36,699 nucleotides of DNA from positions 1 to 36,699 of IMG/VR virus record IMGVR_UViG_3300010885_046868; one strand, 5' to 3'. Position 1 is the first letter of the stretch. Each line of letters opens with the position of its first letter. Position numbers and translations under genes: made by a program. Positions 6,305-13,554 of this stretch are shown here, in pieces. Under the pieces are notes generated by a model. It ran no database searches, was not told where the DNA came from, and saw only the letters and a program-made list of their open reading frames with translations. The stretch is from a virus.

Positions 6305-6942
6305 TCTTTTGGCTTTGGCTCATAGTTCCAGGAGTCCTGATCGCCAAGCTTCCATCTTCCTGTCTCGGCAGCAAACTCCTTGGTGCTGACCTTAAAGTCG
6401 GGCATCTTTGGCTCCTTTGCTACAAGGGCCTCATCAAGCCAAAGCACCCTGTTGTTTGGCTGCGCGGCAAATTGTCCGTTGTCTAGCCGGATGAAGTTGT
6501 AGGACTTGTGTTCGGATGGGACACGCGCCCAGTTCGCATCGATCTCATTAGGGTCGGTATGAACCATGTCAACCGTAAATAGGTAGTGCCCCTCACTCCA
6601 TGTTCCCGTTGGGGTTCGAAACTTACAGCGCATGTTCTTTAGCACGGCCTTCTCAATCACGCTGAGCTGCGGGGAGATCGCGTCCCAAAGCTGTAGGTCG
6701 CCAAGCTTAAGGTCTGGGCTTGGGGTTTGCGGCTTCCAGACAAAGGCGCTAATCGGCAGCTTGTCATAGAGCGCGCCATACTCAGGAAGGAACGCCTCAA
6801 TGTAGAGGGCGCGATGGCGGATTGCCTTGACCGTAACCCAGTAGGCAGGAGTAAACTCCCCGTGCCCATCCTGCAAGTCCCGCAGGTACTCCTTGCGTAC
6901 ATAGCAGGAGATCGGTGGAACATTGGCAATAACGTATGACAT
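6301..6942 (-). CDS. Hypothetical protein, 213 aa
   Basis: AAGGAG lies 5 bases before ATG 6942. The protein is rich in aromatic residues and Pro, with no Cys cluster and no membrane segment. A recognisable region reads WVTVKAIRHRALYIEAFLPE then LYDKLPISAFVW. It is one of the longest genes in the leftward run but I cannot place it in a family. It probably follows the membrane-protein gene at 6952-7515 in one transcript, 9 bases apart. Confidence 0.75.
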   Translation of the reverse strand: MSYVIANVPPISCYVRKEYLRDLQDGHGEFTPAYWVTVKAIRHRALYIEAFLPEYGALYDKLPISAFVWKPQTPSPDLKLGDLQLWDAISPQLSVIEKAVLKNMRCKFRTPTGTWSEGHYLFTVDMVHTDPNEIDANWARVPSEHKSYNFIRLDNGQFAAQPNNRVLWLDEALVAKEPKMPDFKVSTKEFAAETGRWKLGDQDSWNYEPKPKD

Positions 6943-6951
6943 ATCTTCTCC

Positions 6952-7515
6952 TTACAGTAAAATAACAGGGATTGTGACCATTAGGCCAATTCCCGTTAGC
7001 CAAAGAGCTGCGGCAAAGGCGACAAGGTATGAGGCGTTCTTCCTGCTCTTCATGGGCGAAGTAACCCCCAGGGCAAACAGGGCAACGGCAAAGATACCCG
7101 TAAGCACTTGCAGCCGGTTGCTGAAGTTCCCCTCGGTCTCAGATTCCGCAAGAGGCTGTTCCCCGCTGGTGTATACCTCGTTATATGGTCCGTACACTGC
7201 GTCCATATATTCAACGCAGTCTGGCAGCTGGCTTTCTGGATTTTCCTGCTGGCACGGTATCGCGTAGACGCTGAACTCATAGGAGCCGCCAAGGTCGGTG
7301 TCCCAGGTCAACAGGTCGGCCCGATACTTGACCTCTGCCGTGATCCACAGGTTGTTGGCATCAGCCATGATAAGGGCGTAGTCGGCATACGCAGCATCTG
7401 ACTGGCTGCTATGGAACGAGGCTTGAATCGCCGTCCACGCAGTAGTTGTCGAGACGAGTCCGATCAGGAGGACAACGAGGAGTTCCCCAGAAAGCTTGCG
7501 CAAAAGGTTTTCCAT
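6952..7515 (-). CDS. Membrane protein, about three transmembrane segments, 187 aa
   Basis: Hydrophobic helices lie at residues about 11-30 (LLVVLLIGLVSTTTAWTAI), 135-152 (LTGIFAVALFALGVTS) and 162-187 (SYLVAFAAALWLTGIGLMV and on). Between the first and second is an extracellular-type region of about 100 residues with two Cys (CQQENPESQLPDC) that could be a disulfide. The last two helices resemble a hairpin. Could be a superinfection-exclusion or lysis-related protein, but no motif shows this. First gene of the leftward run, next to the candidate origin. Confidence 0.7.
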   Translation of the reverse strand: MENLLRKLSGELLVVLLIGLVSTTTAWTAIQASFHSSQSDAAYADYALIMADANNLWITAEVKYRADLLTWDTDLGGSYEFSVYAIPCQQENPESQLPDCVEYMDAVYGPYNEVYTSGEQPLAESETEGNFSNRLQVLTGIFAVALFALGVTSPMKSRKNASYLVAFAAALWLTGIGLMVTIPVILL

Positions 7516-8031
7516 ATTAGACTCCGCTCTGTTATTGTGCCGGACCGATACTCACGTTCTGGCCCGTGGAATTATTTTATAAGTATACCCTATATGTGCT
7601 ATCCCGCCAGCGAGCCCGAGGCTAGGCCCGAAGACTCGTGAGAGGCTGAGTCGTGAGAGAGGGGTCGTGGTGCCGTGAGGCAGGCGCCGTACAAGCACCA
7701 TAGAGAAAGAAAGAAACTAAGAGAGAGCAGTAGAGACCAATACATTCGATCATGGGTGGCTCATGGCTGCTCCCGAGGACGTGCTTACTCCTTCTGTTCT
7801 TTTCTATCTCTCTCTGCCTCTATCTCTCCTTCTGTCACCTCCGGGCGTGACTCCGGGGATATGACCAGCTATGACCAGGGGTGGGTATTTATTTCGCTGA
7901 GTTATGAGATTGTGGTAAAAGGTGGATTTGATCGGGGAAGATACTATGTGGGTGGTGGGTTTTTGGTCATCCGAACATCGGGCGGACGCGGACACCGTTT
8001 TAACCTTCCACCAGAACCCATCAATACCCAC

Positions 8032-8040
8032 TTATCCACA
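8032..8040 (+). promoter_or_regulatory. DnaA box TTATCCACA
   Basis: This matches the TTATNCACA consensus for DnaA at all fixed positions. Only one perfect copy was seen here, so it could be chance, but it sits directly before the AT-rich repeat stretch in the only large gap at a divergence point. Confidence 0.5.
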
Positions 8041-8086
8041 CTTCTCCAAGATTGTTGACAAATCACCACAAACCTTATTCCAGCCA

Positions 8087-8128
8087 GTTATTCGAGTTAT
8101 TCATCCCGGTTATTCTGTCCAGTTATTC
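8087..8128 (+). repeat. Four GTTATTC direct repeats (iteron-like)
   Basis: GTTATTC occurs at 8087-8093, 8096-8102, 8109-8115 and 8122-8128, with start-to-start steps of 9, 13 and 13 bases; a partial TTATTC precedes them at 8075. Short regularly spaced repeats next to an AT-rich segment and a DnaA box are typical of initiator binding sites. They could also be operator sites for the divergent genes. Confidence 0.5.
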
Positions 8129-8239
8129 AGACATTATTACGGCAGTATTAAGATTCACTAACACTGCCACTGTCCGTGCGCACAGACACCCCTACCATGC
8201 CTCAACCCCGTGCGATACCCCGGGGGAGTATTGCCCTAC

Positions 8240-8302
8240 TTGACGATGTGATACCCATACCTTATGGTGGTGCTGCGCCACTTGGCGTGCTGTAGTAGGA
8301 GG
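8240..8302 (+). promoter_or_regulatory. Promoter-hairpin-SD cassette (ACTT loop)
   Basis: The -35 is TTGACG (8240-8245), spacer 17, and the -10 is TATGGT (8263-8268). A hairpin GCGCC-ACTT-GGCGT (8275-8288) starts at the predicted transcription start, then AGGAGG (8297-8302). It opens the long rightward run of small genes. Confidence 0.8.
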
Positions 8303-8306
8303 CTGT

Positions 8307-8414
8307 ATGGCAATAGGTATAGCGAAGTGCCTAGAGTGTGGCCGGGTGTTCGATCTCACGATTGAAGCTGAGGCGAACGAATGGTTCCATGGCCATGATT
8401 GTGAGGGTGAGTAG
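8307..8414 (+). CDS. Tiny zinc-finger protein, 35 aa
   Basis: AGGAGG 4 bases upstream sets the ATG at 8307. The product starts MAIGIAKCLECGRVFDL and ends WFHGHDCEGE, giving CxxC followed by HxHxxC-type ligands, a one-zinc microprotein. It is the first product of the rightward run. Unknown role. Confidence 0.6.
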   Translation: MAIGIAKCLECGRVFDLTIEAEANEWFHGHDCEGE

Positions 8415-8415
8415 G

Positions 8416-8577
8416 ATGGCGAATCCAGAGGACGATGGGTATGAGCCCTGTGCCAACTGCGGAGATGAGTGGAGCGAGACCTTAGGGGATAGCGGCCAGT
8501 CTCTCTGTGAGCAGTGCTTTAATACATGGAAGTGCGGCTGTACAACCGGCTGTGAAAGTTGTAGGGAGGATGAGTAG
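8416..8577 (+). CDS. Cys-rich zinc protein, 53 aa
   Basis: The ATG lies one base after the stop of the 35-aa gene. The protein carries CANCGDEW, then CEQC, then CGCTTGCESC, eight Cys in total, enough for two zinc sites. Unknown role. Confidence 0.6.
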   Translation: MANPEDDGYEPCANCGDEWSETLGDSGQSLCEQCFNTWKCGCTTGCESCREDE

Positions 8578-8578
8578 T

Positions 8579-8857
8579 ATGTATCTCCATGAAGAATGCC
8601 CAGCTCCAGGGGGGCGAAATAACGATGGGGTCGTTGAGGGTATCTACCTTAGCGGCTCGATCAGCGCATCCTATAATCCGGTAGGCCGTACCTTCGAATG
8701 GGATGGCTACAGTAATGGCGGGTATTCGGTCGACTCAATCGTCTGCCTTGATTGCGACGCAACTCTGTGGCAGGATGAAGACTTCGGAACGAACTTGACG
8801 CGAGTCCAGAATGGCTTGCTTCAGGGGCGGTATCCGTCAGTAGTATGGAAGGAGTAG
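8579..8857 (+). CDS. Hypothetical protein with CxDC, 92 aa
   Basis: The start at 8579 was preferred to the ATG at 8570 because GGGAGG (8564-8569) is 9 bases before it and abuts the other. The protein is beta-rich, with a Gly/Tyr-rich middle (YNPVGRTFEWDGYSNGGYSV) and CLDC near residue 65; a Cys at residue 7 could help bind metal. No family recognised. Confidence 0.65.
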   Translation: MYLHEECPAPGGRNNDGVVEGIYLSGSISASYNPVGRTFEWDGYSNGGYSVDSIVCLDCDATLWQDEDFGTNLTRVQNGLLQGRYPSVVWKE

Positions 8858-8859
8858 AC

Positions 8860-9126
8860 ATGGCAGACGGACAACGCTATAGCAATGGAATGCTTGAGGG
8901 GTTTCTCAATGGCAGGGCGCAGTTGGCAATGGGGTACATCCATGATCACCTCAAGGGGACTGCCGTGCTGACGAAGAAGGAGCTAGCCGCATGGCAGGAT
9001 GCCGTGGCGCATGCTAGTGATGCCCTGAGCGAGTACCAAGAGAACGGAGACTCCGAGAAGGTCAAGGAGCTTACTGGCCTGATGATGGATGCGACAGACA
9101 AGGCGATCTCCCTCCGCAACGCCTAG
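8860..9126 (+). CDS. Hypothetical helical protein, 88 aa
   Basis: GGAAGGAG ends 5 bases before ATG 8860. The protein is almost all helix with alternating acidic and basic residues (LTKKELAAWQDAVAHASDAL, EKVKELTGLMMDATDKAI), a possible coiled coil. No Cys. It is the last clear gene of the first transcription unit. Confidence 0.65.
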   Translation: MADGQRYSNGMLEGFLNGRAQLAMGYIHDHLKGTAVLTKKELAAWQDAVAHASDALSEYQENGDSEKVKELTGLMMDATDKAISLRNA

Positions 9127-9172
9127 TATTGCGTTGTGGTATCATGCGACAATAGGATAGGAAGGGGTAGGT

Positions 9173-9229
9173 ATGGGTGGCTTTTGGTTTTGGGTATGGT
9201 TTTTCATTGTGGCAGGATGGTTTTTTTAG
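9173..9229 (+). CDS. Aromatic membrane micropeptide, 18 aa
   Basis: Between two genes, GGAAGGGGTAGGT precedes an ATG that opens an 18-codon frame: MGGFWFWVWFFIVAGWFF. Ten of 18 residues are Trp or Phe, an unusual composition for chance. The TAG stop overlaps the ribosome site (AGGAGGGG) of the next gene, so it may act as a leader or coupled peptide. Its membrane nature is an inference from composition. Confidence 0.4.
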   Translation: MGGFWFWVWFFIVAGWFF

Positions 9230-9238
9230 GAGGGGATG

Positions 9239-9520
9239 ATGAATAGACCTTGGACTTCAGAGCAGCACGCAACATGGATCGAGGAGCGTCAACGGCTTGG
9301 TGGCCTAGCTGCCGAGTCTCACTATGTCAACACCGAGATGATTGAGCCGTTGATTGGCGCAACCATCGTTGATGCGTGGCTTGAGGTTGATACCGATACT
9401 GGGATGCTTGTTCCGGCATTCAAGATCAAGCATGCGAGCGGCAGGACATTCGTCTTTGGCGTATGGGCTGACGATGAGCAGAATAACGGCGGCAGGATTC
9501 TGTTCGCCGACATCGACTAG
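9239..9520 (+). CDS. Hypothetical protein, 93 aa
   Basis: Two ATG codons are adjacent (9236, 9239); GGAGG at 9229-9233 is better spaced for 9239. The C-terminal half looks like a small beta sheet (TIVDAWLEVDTDTGMLVPAF, RTFVFGVWADD, GRILFAD). No family recognised. Confidence 0.65.
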   Translation: MNRPWTSEQHATWIEERQRLGGLAAESHYVNTEMIEPLIGATIVDAWLEVDTDTGMLVPAFKIKHASGRTFVFGVWADDEQNNGGRILFADID

Positions 9521-9528
9521 GAGGGATC

Positions 9529-9750
9529 ATGGGAAACACGACACGACGACTCCGGAAGGACGCACGCAAGTCGGCAAAGGCCAGGGGCCATCAGCTCGGC
9601 AAGTTCAGTCCTCTCTCTGGCTCAGGGTGGAACATCAGTTCTTATTCATTATGCGTTGTGTGTGGGCGCGAGGCGGCAGTTTCCCCCACGCCCCCACCGA
9701 ACGGGATCGAAATTTCCGGTGAGGCCGTAGCACTCAACTGCGGTGATTGA
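9529..9750 (+). CDS. Small basic protein with Cys pair, 73 aa
   Basis: GGAGGG precedes ATG 9529. The first 25 residues are very basic (TTRRLRKDARKSAKARGHQL), then CVVCGRE and a lone Cys near the end suggest a partial zinc site. The shape, basic arm plus Cys pair, is compatible with nucleic acid binding. Its TGA stop is inside the -35 box of the next promoter. Confidence 0.65.
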   Translation: MGNTTRRLRKDARKSAKARGHQLGKFSPLSGSGWNISSYSLCVVCGREAAVSPTPPPNGIEISGEAVALNCGD

Positions 9751-9810
9751 CAGGATGATACTTACATACTAGGATGGCATAGCGGGGACTTCCCGCGTAG
9801 CAGTAGGAGG
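9747..9810 (+). promoter_or_regulatory. Promoter-hairpin-SD cassette (ACTT loop)
   Basis: The -35 TTGACA (9747-9752), 17-base spacer and -10 TAGGAT (9770-9775) are followed by hairpin GCGGG-GACTT-CCCGC (9782-9796) and AGGAGG (9805-9810). The TGA stop of the gene before (9748-9750) is part of the -35. Confidence 0.85.
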
Positions 9811-9815
9811 AAGTG

Positions 9816-10364
9816 ATGGAAGTCATCGAGAATGGTCAGTATCGCGCACGCATCGAGTACGACGAAGGCTACGACTTGGACATGATGGGCGACCGCATGG
9901 GAAAGTTCTACACCGGCAAGAGGGCGGCCGACCACGGCTTCCCTTCGGATGTCGTTCTCTACCCGAATAGCGACAACATCTACGAGTTCAATAAGAGTGA
10001 GTTCGCGTATTGCGCTCCAGTGTACGGACTCTCCCACTCTGGCCTGAGCATTAGCCTTGGTTCGTTTAGTGACCCTTGGGACTCGGCGATGATTGGGTTC
10101 TATGCTGTTAGCGCGTCCGAAGCTGAGGCGTGGTTCGGCAAGGACTATGTGATTGGTCAGGTCGAAGCGCAAGCGGAGGCCGAGGTCAAGGAGATGGATT
10201 CAGCGATTCGCGGCGATGTCTACTATGTGGTCATCGAGAAGAAGTCGGATTGCGGCGCGAAGGGTCATCCTGATTGGGAGTTGGCGGATTCGTGCGGCGG
10301 GTTCATCGGATACAAGTATGCGTTGGCCGAGGCCGAGTCCATGCTTGCGGTTCACGCATTATGA
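9816..10364 (+). CDS. Conserved phage protein (PWDS motif family), 182 aa
   Basis: AGGAGG 5 bases upstream sets ATG 9816. The order of motifs matches a widespread phage hypothetical family: an N-terminal RIEYDEGYD..D segment, a middle APVYGLSHSGLSISLGSFSD leading into PWDSAMIGFYAV, and a C-terminal RGDVYYVVIE...DSCGGFIG. In that family the PWDSgqvGf motif is the hallmark. No biochemical function is known to me. First gene of a two-gene unit with the Cys-rich 83-aa protein. Confidence 0.75.
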   Translation: MEVIENGQYRARIEYDEGYDLDMMGDRMGKFYTGKRAADHGFPSDVVLYPNSDNIYEFNKSEFAYCAPVYGLSHSGLSISLGSFSDPWDSAMIGFYAVSASEAEAWFGKDYVIGQVEAQAEAEVKEMDSAIRGDVYYVVIEKKSDCGAKGHPDWELADSCGGFIGYKYALAEAESMLAVHAL

Positions 10365-10612
10365 GCGGCGCAGTGGGGGCATGCTTCACTTGCCAGTCCA
10401 TACTCTTTTATGATGACGAGAAGGTCGTTGGAACTTTTAATGGAGAGCCCGATACGCGCTTCGATGTGTTAGAGCCGGAGGACTATCAGGATGGATTTCC
10501 TGAAGGCTACTCTCTCTACTGCCTCGACTGCGCTCCGTGCGAGTGTGGCGACCATGAACTCTTTGCCCCACACCGAGCTGTGGAGATTGACAAGCAGAAC
10601 AATACCCCCTAG
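10361..10612 (+). CDS. Zinc-ribbon protein, 83 aa
   Basis: The start overlaps the previous stop as ATGA. The protein has CFTCQ near the N-terminus and CLDCAPCECGDH in the C-terminal half, so a ribbon closed over about 45 residues. Its TAG stop (10610-10612) forms the first three bases of the -10 box of the next promoter. Confidence 0.68.
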   Translation: MSGAVGACFTCQSILFYDDEKVVGTFNGEPDTRFDVLEPEDYQDGFPEGYSLYCLDCAPCECGDHELFAPHRAVEIDKQNNTP

Positions 10613-10649
10613 CATCGTAGATGCCGCACTTGCGGTATAGGCAAGGAGG
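10587..10649 (+). promoter_or_regulatory. Promoter-hairpin-SD cassette (ACTT loop)
   Basis: The -35 TTGACA (10587-10592) and -10 TAGCAT (10610-10615) with 17-base spacer lie inside the end of the 83-aa gene. Hairpin TGCCGC-ACTT-GCGGTA (10622-10637) begins 7 bases after the -10; AAGGAGG follows. Confidence 0.85.
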
Positions 10650-10654
10650 AAGTG

Positions 10655-11047
10655 ATGACGAACAAGTGGGAACTGATTCACGATGAGGAACTATCACCAG
10701 ACAGGACGCTGGCGGTCTATCTAAGTCGCTACGAGAGCGGCGACTCAAGGATCGTCTTTGAGAGCAACATTCAGGGGCTTCGCATTAGATACTATGCGTT
10801 CGCTCAGGATGCCATCGAAGACACCTGTCCGCTGGCCGACATCTGCTATGGAGAGAATAGCCTTCGATGGGAAGCTCACGAGCAGGATGCGTTCATGGAT
10901 TTGGTGTGCGACTTTATCCCTGTTGATGGCCCGATCACATGCGCTCATGACGGAACATGCGAAGAGCGATTCCATGAGGCGCAGGTAGCACTTGAGAATG
11001 AGGAGAAGGACGACTGCGCTTCATGCCAGAAGCTGGTGGTGTCGTGA
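10655..11047 (+). CDS. Hypothetical acidic protein with C-terminal Cys, 130 aa
   Basis: ATG 10655 is chosen over the preceding GTG by spacing from AGGAGG. The N-terminal half is a likely beta fold (TLAVYLSRYESGDSRIVFES), while the C-terminal half holds Cys residues in pairs (CAHDGTCEERFHE, CASC). No family recognised. Confidence 0.65.
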   Translation: MTNKWELIHDEELSPDRTLAVYLSRYESGDSRIVFESNIQGLRIRYYAFAQDAIEDTCPLADICYGENSLRWEAHEQDAFMDLVCDFIPVDGPITCAHDGTCEERFHEAQVALENEEKDDCASCQKLVVS

Positions 11048-11220
11048 TGACCAAGCCATACATGATCGTCCTGAGAATAGACATTGACGAACGAGCAGAC
11101 CATCCACTAAACTGGGACTGGACAAGCCTATTGGACTTGCCTAACAGCGGCGGGGTTCAGGTTCTCGTCGCCCAAGAAATCACTGACCTGAACGATAAGG
11201 AGGAGAACGACAATGCCTAA
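11047..11220 (+). CDS. Hypothetical protein, 57 aa
   Basis: The ATG overlaps the previous stop by one base (TGATG), so this internal start was chosen over an upstream in-frame one. The protein is short and acidic, with an N-terminal strand (YMIVLRIDID) and an acidic tail (LNDKEENDNA). It overlaps the next start by 8 bases. Unknown function. Confidence 0.55.
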   Translation: MTKPYMIVLRIDIDERADHPLNWDWTSLLDLPNSGGVQVLVAQEITDLNDKEENDNA

Positions 11221-12007
11221 CTGGTGCGTGAACAAACTAAACATCACCGGCAACACAAAGGACATTGCGGCCTTGATCAAGCAGGTAGCAGGAACGGACG
11301 GCAATGAAGATCAGAGAGTCTTGGACTTCTCCAAGATCGTGCCGCCTCCGACAAGCAAGTTCTACACAATCAACGAAGGTCAGAATGATTTCCAATGCGG
11401 CTGTAAGAAGGAGTTCATCACCACGAAGGTCGCTGAGGGCGAGCCGTTTACCGAAGGCTTTGTTTCGCACGAAGGATACTGGGCGGTGAACGGCGTGGCG
11501 GTTGAGAAGATGATTCTTGGCAACGGCACAATCAAGGACGAAGTTGGAGCCGCCTTCGGTGGGGTTGAGGTGTGCCCAGAGCATAAGGTTCCGCAGAACT
11601 CATCGCACCCTGACTGGTGGTACAACTGGAATGTTGCCAACTGGGGCACGAAGTGGAATGCGAGTGGGCCACACTTGGAGCGCGTGAAGGACACGCACAT
11701 CACCTATCACTTTGATACGGCATGGGCTCCGCCGACGGAGGTTGTTGCGGCTCTGGCCGAGCAGTATCCAACCTTGTCGTTTGAGTTCTCTTGCTGTGAG
11801 GCTGGCATGGGCTTTGCCGGGCGGCTCATCTACACTGGCGGCATGCTGCTCTCTGACGAGACCTACGACATGTCCGACCTCCCAGAAGAGGCGTGGCTGA
11901 CCGACGAAGATGGTCATAGGTCGTACGAGCGGGACTATGATAAGGTTCCAGCAACCGCGTTCGAGCGGTTCTGTGAAGAAGAGTTTGGCGGAGTAGTAGG
12001 AGGCTGA
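11213..12007 (+). CDS. Api92-like / DUF1281-type protein, 264 aa
   Basis: AAGGAGG upstream sets ATG 11213. The protein begins MPNWCVNKLNITG and later has WYNWNVANWGTKWNASG and YHFDTAWAPPTEVVAALAEQ, which are the marks of the DUF1281/Api92-like ferredoxin-fold family found on phages and plasmids. An additional insert with CGCKKEF and a separate Cys (VCPEH) might bind metal. The family has no known function. It is the largest gene of the rightward run. Confidence 0.8.
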   Translation: MPNWCVNKLNITGNTKDIAALIKQVAGTDGNEDQRVLDFSKIVPPPTSKFYTINEGQNDFQCGCKKEFITTKVAEGEPFTEGFVSHEGYWAVNGVAVEKMILGNGTIKDEVGAAFGGVEVCPEHKVPQNSSHPDWWYNWNVANWGTKWNASGPHLERVKDTHITYHFDTAWAPPTEVVAALAEQYPTLSFEFSCCEAGMGFAGRLIYTGGMLLSDETYDMSDLPEEAWLTDEDGHRSYERDYDKVPATAFERFCEEEFGGVVGG

Positions 12008-12009
12008 TG

Positions 12010-12372
12010 ATGGCAGAGGCAGCGTTTAGGGATTACATCGACGGCAATACCATTGACGACATTGTTGCCGCTGGGGAGACCTTCGTCTACGGAGAGGTGT
12101 ACCCGAAGCTCTCTGGCGTGATCGCTCGCAATGGGCTCTATGAAGCACTGGCCGGCTCATCGGAGGGCTTCGAGGATGAGTCCATAGACATCTTCATGAA
12201 CGGCGATGCGTTCCGCTCGCATGAGCGACACGGCAACATCGTGATTGGTTGGGTGGAAGGAATGCGCGGAGCGAACATTGCCATCTTCGGATACGACGAG
12301 GCCGCGAAGGAATACATCGACGAGCTTCGGAAGAGCGCAGAAGAAGCTGGGATAACCTACTTCGAAGACTAG
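12010..12372 (+). CDS. Hypothetical acidic protein, 120 aa
   Basis: ATG 12010 fits the GGAGG at 11999-12003 better than ATG 12007. The protein looks like a mixed alpha/beta domain (NIVIGWVEGMRGANIAIFGY) with an acidic C-terminal helix (KEYIDELRKSAEEAG). No Cys. It meets the leftward 83-aa gene tail to tail with a 4-base overlap. Confidence 0.65.
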   Translation: MAEAAFRDYIDGNTIDDIVAAGETFVYGEVYPKLSGVIARNGLYEALAGSSEGFEDESIDIFMNGDAFRSHERHGNIVIGWVEGMRGANIAIFGYDEAAKEYIDELRKSAEEAGITYFED

Positions 12373-12620
12373 TTCGCTAGGCCTGATCCGGGAATAACCT
12401 CTGGCATGTCTTCTGGGTCGGGAGACTCAAACCCCTCTGGGGTGTTGATCCAACGCACGCTGAACTCTATGTCTTCTGCCTCGGTGTCGTACTGCTCTGC
12501 GTCCCGGCCAATGGCCGCTAGGACTGCTATCGGGTTGAGGGCGATCTCGTAGAACCCAGCACTCGAAGTAATGTGCCAAGTATTAGGTTGTCCAGGTCTA
12601 TAGACAACGAAGTATTCCAT
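12369..12620 (-). CDS. Hypothetical protein, 83 aa, isolated on the minus strand
   Basis: This is the only leftward gene I accept inside the rightward run. ATG 12620 was chosen over 12656 for lack of any ribosome site there, though the site before 12620 (GGGGGAC) is also weak. The protein has an N-terminal strand set (MEYFVVYRPGQPNTWHITS) and an acidic, Pro-rich tail. No family is recognised; it could be a spurious frame. Confidence 0.45.
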   Translation of the reverse strand: MEYFVVYRPGQPNTWHITSSAGFYEIALNPIAVLAAIGRDAEQYDTEAEDIEFSVRWINTPEGFESPDPEDMPEVIPGSGLAN

Positions 12621-12673
12621 GAGTGGATTGTCCCCCGCACCCCAACACATCACCATAGTCTAGTGATCTGCTG

Positions 12674-12744
12674 TTGACGCAGCGATCTCGTTCGCTTACA
12701 ATCGTGGTACGAGCTGGGCGTTTCCCAGTTGTGGTTAGGAAGGA
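12674..12744 (+). promoter_or_regulatory. Promoter-hairpin-SD cassette
   Basis: The -35 TTGACG (12674-12679), 17 bases, -10 TACAAT (12697-12702), hairpin CTGGG-CGTTT-CCCAG (12714-12728) and AGGAAGGA (12737-12744) precede ATG 12750. The loop differs from ACTT. Confidence 0.8.
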
Positions 12745-12749
12745 TTAGT

Positions 12750-13202
12750 ATGGAAACGGTTCGCAATCAGGAGATGTACAATGAGTACTTCTCCGGACAA
12801 ACACTTCAGGAAGTAGCTGATAAGTACAACTTGACTCGTCAACGAGTTCAGCAAATCGTCAAGAAGATGGGGCCATCTCGTCCCCGCGTTTCGAACGGCG
12901 GTCGACATCGTAAGTTTGATTACAAGGTCATCGCTCAGTATGTGGAAGAGAACAAGTCGACGGTTCATGCGACGGCCAATCACTTTGGCTGCTCTATTAC
13001 CACCATCATGAATGCCCTGTATGCCGAAGGAGTCGAGCCGACCAAGAAGCAGAGGTTTACCTCGCTGGTCGTTCAGGACATCGTGACCCGCTATCTTGCC
13101 GGCGAAAAGCTTCGCGTCATCGGCGAGTCATACAATACAAGTGCTCAGTACATCAACACTGTGCTGCGCCGTGCCGGAGCTGTTGCCAAGCGTCGTAAGT
13201 AA
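12750..13202 (+). CDS. Multi-HTH DNA-binding protein, sigma-region-4-like, 150 aa
   Basis: Residues about 12-40 (SGQTLQEVADKYNLTRQRV, then QQIVKK) match the helix-turn-helix of sigma-70 region 4.2, which normally reads TLEEVG..LGVTRERVRQIE. Two further HTH-like segments follow: residues about 65-90 (VHATANHFGCSITTIMNAL) and about 115-145 (GEKLRVIGESYNTSAQYI). The sigma core-binding regions are missing, so it should act as a small regulator or a phage region-4 analogue rather than a full sigma factor. Transcribed with the 89-aa gene after it. Confidence 0.7.
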   Translation: METVRNQEMYNEYFSGQTLQEVADKYNLTRQRVQQIVKKMGPSRPRVSNGGRHRKFDYKVIAQYVEENKSTVHATANHFGCSITTIMNALYAEGVEPTKKQRFTSLVVQDIVTRYLAGEKLRVIGESYNTSAQYINTVLRRAGAVAKRRK

Positions 13203-13472
13203 ATGGAAGAGCAGCAGAAGCCACTCATCACTGCGGAAGACGCTAAGGCCTTTACGAAGTATCGCAAGGCCTATGAGCGGCATGCTGGGTATTGTCGCAG
13301 GGTTCGCCAGTACGCGAGAATGAATCGGGCGTTTCTTCTCAGTGCTGGATGGCTAGACTGGGCGTTTGAAGAAGCCGGTAAGCCGTTCATTTACGAAAGT
13401 CGATTGCCAGTGTGGACAGAGGAGCAGCTCGTTGCTCTCCAGACTGAGTACGACAGGAAGCAACAGAGATGA
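13203..13472 (+). CDS. Hypothetical basic helical protein, 89 aa
   Basis: The ATG follows directly on the stop of the HTH gene (TAAATG), implying coupling. The protein is helical and basic (FTKYRKAYERHAGYCRRVRQ). It could be a partner of the HTH protein; no family is recognised. Confidence 0.65.
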   Translation: MEEQQKPLITAEDAKAFTKYRKAYERHAGYCRRVRQYARMNRAFLLSAGWLDWAFEEAGKPFIYESRLPVWTEEQLVALQTEYDRKQQR

Positions 13473-13482
13473 AAATAGGGGC

Positions 13483-13550
13483 TTGACAGGCCTTCGGCAG
13501 GGCTGCTAGTGTGGCCTTGCCGATACTTGTCGGTAGGAAGTGTTAGGAGG
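13483..13550 (+). promoter_or_regulatory. Promoter-hairpin-SD cassette (ACTT loop)
   Basis: The -35 TTGACA (13483-13488), an 18-base spacer, -10 TAGTGT (13507-13512), hairpin TGCCGAT-ACTT-GTCGGTA (13518-13535) and TAGGAGG (13544-13550) precede ATG 13555. Confidence 0.8.
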
Positions 13551-13554
13551 AAGT

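Larger units (their letters stand above)
7516..8306. other. Divergent non-coding region, candidate replication origin
   Basis: About 790 bases separate the leftward and rightward runs. A perfect DnaA box TTATCCACA lies at 8032-8040. Just after it come four GTTATTC copies (8087, 8096, 8109, 8122) in an AT-rich stretch ending in ATTATTAC and AGTATTAAG. Earlier there is a purine-rich stretch (7703-7736) facing a pyrimidine-rich one (7797-7828), an imperfect inverted repeat, and repeated CGTGAGAG units near 7635-7680. A 127-codon frame at 7675-8058 looks non-coding. Origin function is inferred from the DnaA box, repeats and gene divergence. Confidence 0.45.

Noticed and set aside
7675-8058. A 127-codon rightward frame in the divergent gap
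   Set aside because: It has no ribosome site, its first part is low-complexity Ser/Arg sequence from a purine/pyrimidine-rich stretch, and it runs over the DnaA box.
10437-10748. Leftward frames under the rightward small genes (for example 10437-10748, 9762-10172)
   Set aside because: They are antisense to well-supported genes with good ribosome sites, have none of their own, and show no recognisable domain.
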